Notes under the pieces: generated by a model | Seen by the model: the letters and a program-made list of their open reading frames with translations, nothing else | The model's database searches: none | Told to the model about the DNA's origin: nothing | Position numbers and translations under genes: made by a program | Assembly (NCBI GenBank): GCA_023853785.1 | Contig: JAJIRX010000828.1 | Location: 1-64,000, forward strand | Length of the DNA stretch: 64,000 nucleotides | Source: Psilocybe azurescens | Lineage: Eukaryota; Basidiomycota; Agaricomycetes; Agaricales; Agrocybaceae | Direction: 5' to 3' | Shown: one piece after another, positions 57,130-64,000 of the stretch | Layout of the letters: every line of letters begins with the position of its first letter | Position numbering within the stretch: the stretch's first letter is position 1

Positions 57130-58700
57130 CTATAAGCTACTACGGGCCCTGGCATATACAAAATACAAGGTGCTGATATAATAAACGACAAAAAAACACA
57201 AACATGGCAGAGCGGAATGACAATGAATAACATAGCATGGATAGTGGCCGCTGTCAGGTTGCAATACAAAACAGATGACAAAAAAAGAAACACAAAACCT
57301 GGCAGTGGAATGGCGACAAATAATACAGCATGAGAGTGGCTGCCGCCAGGTTGCAACAAGAAAAGAGCAAGTGATATTCCTACAATTTATGTTTTTCGAG
57401 GGAGATTTGCAAGACCCACTTGGGGTGGCCTTGCGTTTTAGGTCAGATGGGCCCACACGATCTCCAGGAGCCTGAGACTTGCTTCCTGCCCTATGTGTTT
57501 TATTGCTTTCATCCATGGATTTGGAGGCGCTGTCCACCCGGGTAGCACCCTCAATGTTGCTGTTGCTGTTGCCGGCTTGTCTATGGTCACTGCTGGTCAC
57601 CGCTGCCTGGTCACCGTGGCTTGCTCGTTCATGGTTGATGTTGCCAGTTTGTAGACAGTTGCCATTGTTTGCTCCTCCGTGGTTGCCTGCACTTGTTTGT
57701 TTGTTGTTGCCAACGTTTGCTGGTCCATGGCCCTTTCCTCTCAGCCCTTTGTGGTTGCCATCACTTGCACTTCCGCTGTTGCCATCATTGGCGCCGGCCG
57801 TTGCACGTGTGTTCGCTGCTGATTCTATCACCACGGGCACCGTCATCATCCTGTTTGTCATCTACAATCTCAGCGCTGCCGTCGCGCATGCGTTCACTGC
57901 CGGGTTTATTGCCATGGGTGCCGTCGTCATCCTGATTGTCATCTCCAATCTCGACATTGCCACCAACATCCTTTGTTTGTTCATCTTCAAAATATTCTTC
58001 CTCTGACAATGGAGGGAGAGACATACGAGGCATGTGCAGGTTGTTCGGGGCAGAGCAAAGGCATGGTATGTATTCAGGGCGTGGCCATAGGCAATGATGC
58101 AGCTGGTGATGGAGGGGTTGCTTCACGCCAGCGCTTTGTTGGGCTGACAGACTTGCGGCGATGTCTAGGTGTTGAAATGGTAGCCGCTGGTGTGTAGATA
58201 TCAAAAGATGGTTGAGCGGGAACAGATGACAGGGCAGGGACCAATGACAAGGCGGGGACCAATGACAAGGCGGAGACCAATGACAAGGCAGGGACCAATG
58301 ATAAGGTGGGGACCAATGACAAGGCAGGGACCAATGACAAGGCGGGGATCGATGATGGGGCAGGAACAGAAGACGTGGTCGGGACAATAGGCTGGGAAGC
58401 GGGAGTGCCTGTGCAATTGCCTCTTTGACAACGAGAGCCATATCTGCTGGAAGACGCTACTGTAGAAACATTGTCTGAGAGTCAGCTTGAGCTTTCAGAA
58501 TTCTGATCTCCGAGTGTAAGTGCGTGTTCTTGTCCTTCAGTACACGCATTCCAATAATGAGGTTGATGAGGACACCCACTAGATCTTCCGGCTGTGCATA
58601 CTGCTGTTCAAGATCTTCAAGGTCCCGCCTATCTACAGGAACATCCGGGTCAAATTCTTTCCCAGCAAAAACTTCTTCCATCTCCATGTTGACGATGTTC
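57130..58700 (-). pseudogene. Accessory gene B, coiled-coil type
   Basis: Convergent with the KDZ gene. Minus-strand blocks: MEMEEVFAGKEFDPDVP, LEDLEQQYAQPEDLVGVL and LKDKNTHLHSEIRILKAQAD (58690-58470), a Leu-Val-Pro-Ala-Leu-Ser repeat (58340-58215), TPRHRRKSVSPTKRWREA, an acidic stretch (DEQTKDVGGNVEIGDDNQDD), an Asn/Gly-rich stretch (57780-57560), then LKRKATPSGSCKSPSKNI (57450-57390). Frame breaks near 58430, 58040 and 57790. Related to accessory gene A. Upstream it abuts the TIR element beginning at 58709, which may separate it from its true first exon. Confidence 0.45.
58215..58370. repeat. 18-bp tandem repeat
   Basis: About nine units of GGGACCAATGACAAGGCG; they code the LVPALS repeats of accessory gene B. 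Confidence 0.85.
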
Positions 58701-58734
58701 CCATACCTGTGTACTTTACAGTGCCCCCATATTC

Positions 58735-59040
58735 TATTGGACTCCAACGGACTTTCACCGAACCCAGCCAATTCCAATGGACAGTCCATTGGACATCCAA
58801 CAGATTCCATTGGACTTGACAAAATTCTGGTACCAGTCCAGTCAGAGTCCGGCCAAATTCCGGTCAAAGTCTGGTTGGGTCACTTCAAGACAGAAAACAG
58901 GTGGACTGGCCAGACTGTCCAGTCTGTTGGACTTCTGTTGGACTTCCAGTGGACTTCCACCGGACTCTCAGCACTTAATTAGACCAGATCCAAGAGTGCT
59001 CTGTCCAGTGGAGTCCAGTGGATGTCCAGTGGACTGTCAC
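58735..59040. repeat. TGGACTCC-rich subterminal array
   Basis: Degenerate CAATTGGACT, CCAGTGGACTTCC and GTCCAGTGGAGTCC units just inside the left end of the element. Confidence 0.75.
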
Positions 59041-59449
59041 TGGTTTAATTGCAGACTTGGGAGGGGAGTTAGGGACAGTAGCAGTGTTCTTGGAAGCTTT
59101 GGGAGCCATATTAAGGAAGCTAGGTCACTAGGATAATACTTCAATCTTATCTTTAATTCATGTAACAATGTAATATAATATATTGAAAACTATATACTAC
59201 ATTATTATCTGACTTTGTGAATTTCACTAAGTCCAACTTTAAATTCACATGGAATGGAATCCAATTGGATTCCAACTGGAATACTTTAATCTTAGCTTAA
59301 ATTTATGTGACAATGTAATATAATATATTAAAAACTATATACTACAAGATTATATACAGGTAAAAATAAAATAAAAACATAGTAAAAAAGAAACAAAAAA
59401 AGAAAAAACAGAAAGAAAGAACAGAAAAAGGGGGCAGAGGGTACATTGG

Positions 59450-60104
59450 TGGTGTCATTGTCCATGTTACCGACGTCATGGTCAGCCGTATCCGTCGTTG
59501 TATGCGTCGATGTCGCTGTCGGGTGTTATCATCGGCCGTACCTGCTGTGGTACACGTCGGTGTCATCATCGGTGTCATTGTTGGTGCCGTCTGTATGTGT
59601 CATGGTACATGTTGCTGTCATCTGTACGTGTCATGGTACGTGTCGCTGTCGTCCGTACATGTTGTGGTATGCATTGCTGCTGTCCTCGTGTGTTGTGGTT
59701 GTCCCTGTTGTCCTTGCTGTCGCCCGTGGTGGTACGTGTCATCACGGTCCATACCCGTTGTGGTACATGTCAGTGTCATCATCTGCTGTGCCTGTCCTGG
59801 TACCCATCGGTGCCTTTGTCACAGGTTGTCGCAGTCTGTACCTGTTGCGGTATGTGCTGGTGTTGTCATCAGCCCTGTCGTCCTGGCCTTCGCTGTCGCT
59901 GTGGTGGTATCCATCGGTGCCATCATTGCAGGTTGTCCTCATCCTTGCCCTTGCTGCCCTTGTCCTTGCCCTTGCTGCCCTTATCCTTGCCCTTGCTGCC
60001 CTTGTCCTTGCCCTTGCCCTTGCCGCCCTTGTCCTTGCCCTTGCTGCCCTTGTCCTTGCCCTTGCTGCCCTTGTCCTCACCCTTGCCACCCTTGTCCTCA
60101 CCCT
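59450..60104. repeat. GTCGTA-type block and 21-bp minisatellite, left part
   Basis: From 59450 degenerate TGTCATCNTCGT/GTGGTAC units. From about 59930 tandem copies of a 21-bp unit (CCTTGCCCTTGCTGCCCTTGT). All frames are open because the units contain no stop. The array continues at 63175 after the hAT insertion. Confidence 0.8.
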
Positions 60105-63100
60105 CAGTGTTGTCTTGACCCGATTGACCCGGTCAATAACTCGGGTCAAGTCAATCGTCAGTCAATATTGACCGGGTCAGTCAATAAAGGTCAAGTAGGT
60201 CAAAGTCACGCCACCACTATATTTTGATTAGATCGTTCTTAGTTCAAATGCAACTTTTAGCCTCCTTATTTAGTCAGAAGTATTGAGTAGAACAAAATAG
60301 ATATTAGCCATTGAGTATGGTACGCGATGAGTGTTGCTACAAACTCCCCAATGCCCCCAAAATCACCTATCTGGAACTATTTCTACAGCAATCGAACAAA
60401 ATTCAAGACTAATCAGACACATTGCAATGCATGGTGCAAATACTGCGTTGACGTATATATTCGAGTCCAACAGGCTGCAGATCAAGATGCGCTTGATCGA
60501 GGCGAGAGGAGCACTGTTCGTACACGAGAGCAGCTTATTGATGAAGGTGTGTAGCAATAATCTTTATTTGCTGAAAACTTCTGAGTTGAATTTGTGAAGG
60601 CTCAGCGTATTTATCTGTTGAACCTTTAGTCGGAAAGTTAGATCCACTCAAGACACACCTCCTGAAAAATTGCAAGCACGTTCCAAATGATACCAGGTTG
60701 CAGGTTGAGCAAGAGCTTTCAAACATAAAGACAAACCAAATACCTACTCGAACACCTTCCTTTAGTCCACATTCCAGCTTATCGCCTTCACCCAATACAG
60801 CTTCAACTAATATGCAAGATGGGCGGCCACCGAAACGGCAGAAATCAGGATACAATGCCCAAGAAGAATTTGAATCCGACCTTTGTAAACTGTTCGTGGC
60901 GTGTGGGGTCTCATGGAATTCAGCAAATAATCCACAAACCCATGAATTCGCTGAAAAGTGGCTTCCGGACGATGTTTCTGTTCCGGACCGCCCGTATTCT
61001 CAGTGGGCGTGTGTTGGATAAGGAAGTGGCAAAGGTTGAGGACAGGATTAAGATGGCCGTTAAAGGAAAATTTCGCGACGGGCCAGGGTGATGGATGGAA
61101 GAATGTTGCAAAAACTTCGGTGGTAACTACAGTAATGACTGTTGAAAGAGAGGTAAGTTAAAATCTATTTAAACTTAATTCATCCTCTTTACACCGAATC
61201 ACAGCCATACCTTGTACACACCCATGATATGACTGGTGAACCAAAGACCGGTGATCGACTCCTTGAGCTGGTTTTGGAGGACATAGAATTCATGGTCAAG
61301 CGGTTTGGGGTTGAGGTAATTGGGTGGTGCACAGATGATGGGCCTGATGGGAAGAAAATGCGGCGGTTGCTCAGGCTAAAGTTCCCTTGGATGTTTGTGA
61401 TCGTTTGCTGGGCACATCAAATCAATCTTGTTGTCGGTGACTTTCTGAGCACCAAATCGGCATATCTTCAAAGTGTCAAGGACGCACTTGAAGTCATCAA
61501 ATGGTTTAACGATCACAGCAAGGCATTGGCACTACTTAACAAGGAGCAGAAGTGGACGTATAATGAGTGCTGGGCTCTAATCTTGCCTGTTATTACACGA
61601 TGGACAGCACACTACTTGACAATAACACGTATTCTGAAGGTCCAAGGAGCCATGCGGTCATGTGTTCTTCGGTAAGGAAGAAGAGCTGATTGTCACAGCT
61701 GGAAAGAAGGATGCGGCAAAGGAGCGGGCAAAGGAGATCCTGGCCATAGTCCGTAAAGATGAATTCTGGGGCAATCTAAAAGAGTAAGTTCTTTCTAGAT
61801 GGTCAAACCTTGTTACACGCTCACCAAGTTCAATGAAATGTAGAATTCAGGCCATTCTTGAGCCCCTCGCAATAGCTGCTAACGTTACACAAGCGTCGCA
61901 TACACGTCTTGACCATGTTCTCATCACCCTCGGAAACCTATTCCGCATCTATACAGATGCAACCATGGATGGGCCATCACAGACGAAAATCCTCAGTAGC
62001 CTCGAAACACGTTGGGCTGCTGCAGATCAAGATATATTCATCGCAGCCGTCTTCCTAAATCCGTATATTCGTGGTCAGATATTCAAACGTTCGGCACTTA
62101 CCTCATCTGCGATGTACGATCTTATTGAGCGGGTTTTTGAACGGGTATATGACCGGAAGGCAGATCTAAGCCTGTTTCTTGCATTCAGTGACTACGAAGC
62201 AAGAAAGGGAGAGTTTTCATATTCTGGGATGAATCTAGATAAAATGGCTGAGTTGTATAAACAGGCGGTATGCAAACCCTCTTCAATCTTTACGATATTT
62301 AACACATCCACATAGGATGTTCCCATTGATCTCGTCGTCATATGGAACAGAATTGATACCGACCTATTCCATGGCCACAACAATCTTACGAAACTCGCAA
62401 TCCGCATTCTCAGTGTCGTCGCAAACTCAGCTGGCTGTGAACGCTCTTTTAGCATTTTCGGTAACATACACATGAAGACACGGAACAAACTCTCATCTCA
62501 GAAAGTCCATAAAACTGGTGTCGTGAAAATGGAACTTCGGCGACAGCATTTTGAGGCTGGGCGGATACCGACTCGGAAGAAAAGGACATTTGGTGACATC
62601 GACACACCCAACTCCGTCACAGCATCTGTTAATATCGAGGCTGAATCAGAACCTATTGATTTCCTCCAGTCATTAGTCGACGATGCCACAAAACGAGATT
62701 GATGGCGACGACTTACCAGAATCCATCCTCTCTGTGCCAACCCTCTCCACTCAAACTAGACCCTCTATTCCCCAAGAACCAACTTTACATCGTCAACCAA
62801 ACAGAAGCAATCCTCGCATACCACTCAAGGATCTCTTCAATTATCCAACGGCAGGGAGAGAAGATGGGCTGGCTTTCTATTGGAACGGAGGAGTCAAAAA
62901 CCTTGCATCAGAGCTTCGCAGCTACGATGAAGGGCGTCAGGAAGAGACAATGGACATAGAGCCAGCAAGGCGGGATGAGCGCCAGGATGAGCATCAAGAA
63001 AACGCGGATATTGATTATTAATTAACCTTGTGTCTTGCTTCGGTAACCTATAGCCGTACTTTACCGGTATCCCACGAATTTTATAGACCAGGTCTGACCC

Positions 63101-63174
63101 AAAATATTGACTGACCCCACTTTTTGACCGACCCTTTGACTGACCCGGTCTGACCGGGGTCAATGACAACACTG
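60105..63174 (+). mobile_element. hAT element, 3070 bp
   Basis: Ends CAGTGTTGTC and GACAACACTG (perfect 10-bp inverted repeats) with a perfect 8-bp target duplication CTCACCCT at 60097-60104 and 63175-63182. Subterminal regions are rich in TTGACCCGG and GGGTCAGTCAA motifs in both orientations, as expected for transposase binding sites. Confidence 0.95.
60327..63021 (+). CDS. hAT transposase, multi-exon
   Basis: Cut-and-paste transposase. The N-terminal BED-like zinc finger has WNYFYSNRTKFKTNQTHCN and WCKYC. The middle RNase H-fold part has WCTDDGPDGKKMRRLL and VIVCWAHQINLVVGDF (61229-61675); after an intron LEPLAIAANVTQASHTRLD and AVFLNPYIRG follow. The C-terminal dimerisation block has LAIRILSVVANSAGCERSFS and MKTRNKLSSQKVHKT (62390-62515). 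A tail IPLKDLFNYPTAGREDGLAF (about 62820-62880) ends at 63021. Introns near 60546-60630, 61152-61202 and 61784-61843. Possible one-base breaks near 61000, 61670 and 62695. The perfect duplication suggests recent insertion, so these may be unresolved splice sites or base errors rather than decay. Confidence 0.8.
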
Positions 63175-63460
63175 CTCACCCTTGCCGCCCTTGTTCTTGC
63201 CTTTGCCGCCCTCATCCTTGCCCTTGCCGTCCTTGCCCTTGCCACCCTTGTCCTTGCCCTTGCTGCCCTTGTCCTTGCCCTTGCCACCCTTGTCCTTGCC
63301 CTTGCTGCCCTTGTCCTTGCCCTTGCCGCCCTTGTCCTTGCCCTTGCCGCCCTTGTCCTTGCCCTTGCTGTCCTTGCCCTTGCTGTCCTTGCCCTTGCTG
63401 TCCTTGCCCTTGCTGTTCTCGTCCTTGTCCTTGCCCTTGCCGCTGTCCTTGTCCTCGCTC
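63175..63460. repeat. 21-bp minisatellite, right part
   Basis: Continuation of the CCTTGCCCTTGCCGCCCTTGT array interrupted by the hAT element. The last units shorten to CCTTGCCCTTGCTGT. Confidence 0.85.
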
Positions 63461-63853
63461 TTGCCACCATCCCTCGCCCCACGTCCTGGTCCACGCCCGG
63501 TGGGTCCTATCTGTCGTCCTTGTGGTCCCTTGCAGTCCTCGCCCTTGCCCTTGCCCTCCCGGTCCTCGTCGTGGTCCTCATCTGTGTCCTCGTTGTTGCC
63601 AACGCAGTTGTCCTTGTTGGTGTGGCTGTCGCTGGTTGTTCTCGTCCTCTGTCAGCGTCAGGTTGGCTCTCGCCTAGCTCTGACCAACAAGGCGGTGGTG
63701 GTGGTGGAAGGAAAAGGGTTGGGGTTGGAATCAACAACGGACCGACGTGGCATCAACATGTCATGCACGCGTTGTTGTTTGTCCTGTGCTGAGCAGTGCC
63801 GAGAATTTCGGCCGCATCACTATGTATTTAACTAATTTTATTATTTTCCATAA

Positions 63854-63939
63854 GCCTTTGTGGCTCAGTTGGTTTATCCCGCTTGCGTTCGGCATTCTCT
63901 GATGCCCGAGTTCAATTCTCGTTTGTGTCTTTTTTTTTT
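63854..63939 (+). ncRNA. tRNA-like polymerase III unit, copy 2
   Basis: A-box TGGCTCAGTTGG (63861-63872), B-box GAGTTCAATTCTC region (63908-63920), perfect stem GGCAT/ATGCC with loop TCTCTG (63891-63906), T-arm stem CGAG/CTCG around TTCAATT (63907-63921) and a T10 run (63930-63939). Same position in its element as the unit at 21824-21905, but better folded. The start GCCTTTGTGGCTCAGTTGG looks tRNA-derived. It lacks a variable loop and a good acceptor stem. Confidence 0.6.
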
Positions 63940-64000
63940 CTATACTAGTATAAATTATAATAAAAGGACATCCGTTGGACTTGTCTGCTGGAATTCCAAC

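Larger units (their letters stand above)
58709..64000. mobile_element. Large TIR element, second member of the 20.1 kb family (runs off the window)
   Basis: Left end GTGTACTTTACAGTGCCCCC with CATATT and a TGGACTCC-type array. The internal order repeats that of the element at 20135-22254: AATATATT-AAAACTATATACTAC block, A-rich GAAAAA block, GAGGGTACAT, GTCGTA-type block, a block with GACCGACGTGGCATCAA, the tRNA-like unit, T run, AT-rich stretch, then TGGACTT array at the window edge. The right end is outside. A hAT element (60105-63174) sits inside. Confidence 0.7.

Noticed and set aside
53284..58700. A TET/JBP dioxygenase gene expected beside fungal KDZ elements
   Set aside because: Such pairs are known in Agaricomycetes, but no reading frame here shows the HxD and Arg motifs of that family.
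59446..60227. Long plus-strand frames rich in Cys/Pro/His or Leu/Ala
   Set aside because: Products of the GTCGTA-type block and the 21-bp minisatellite. They run through the hAT border, which no real gene would do.
63163..63835. Leu-Ala-Leu and Pro-Leu repeat proteins of more than 200 residues
   Set aside because: They begin inside the hAT end and are translations of the same minisatellite.

Overview
The window looks like nuclear DNA of an agaricomycete (mushroom-forming basidiomycete). Genes are split by 50-75 nt introns with GT(G/A)AGT donors. The left end holds a Cdh1/Fizzy-related gene with basidiomycete-like features and a NACHT-WD40 STAND gene with tandem near-identical WD40 units. The rest is packed with transposons typical of such genomes: KDZ elements with CxC cysteine clusters, a Helitron, Tc1/mariner, hAT, long solo LTRs and MITEs. 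The species cannot be named from the sequence alone.

Layout. 0-15.4 kb is host-like. It holds an eroded HSP70-like ATPase (640-2194), the APC/C activator Cdh1 (3210-5093), an eroded small secreted Kre9/Knh1-like protein (7091-7632), an unrecognised spliced gene on the minus strand (8.6-9.6 kb) and a 5 kb NACHT-WD40 gene (10326-15388). 15.4-64 kb is a nest of mobile elements. A 1.92 kb solo LTR (15587-17510) is followed by two Helitron copies in tandem on the minus strand (17.9-27.85 kb). The helicase of the larger copy is cut by a 2.1 kb TIR element. At 29.6-32.8 kb one Tc1 element sits inside another. 32.8-39.6 kb is a large TIR element carrying a CxC5/CxC6 KDZ-type transposase and an accessory gene. 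At 41.9-43.4 kb three MITEs lie close together. At 44.8-48.3 kb the same solo LTR recurs, now interrupted by a Tc1 copy. 48.7-58.7 kb holds accessory genes, a truncated CxC6 fragment, a fourth MITE and a decayed CxC2-KDZ transposase. From 58.7 kb to the window edge there is a second large TIR element of the family seen at 20-22 kb, itself hit by a fresh hAT element.

How the parts relate. Several nestings can be dated against each other because empty sites, target duplications or split reading frames survive. The Tc1 family hit both the solo LTR (the 17343 site is the unfilled counterpart) and an older Tc1 transposase gene. A TIR element hit the Helitron helicase. A hAT hit a minisatellite inside another TIR element. 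The TIR elements at 20.1, 32.8 and 58.7 kb share GTACTTTAC-like ends followed by TGGACTCC-rich arrays, so the KDZ-type element may be the autonomous partner of the other two. Those two each also carry a tRNA-like polymerase III unit followed by a T run.

Many genes show single-base frame breaks. Those in Cdh1 all fall in C or G runs, which suggests assembly indels. Stops in the Helitron and WD40 genes look like true decay.
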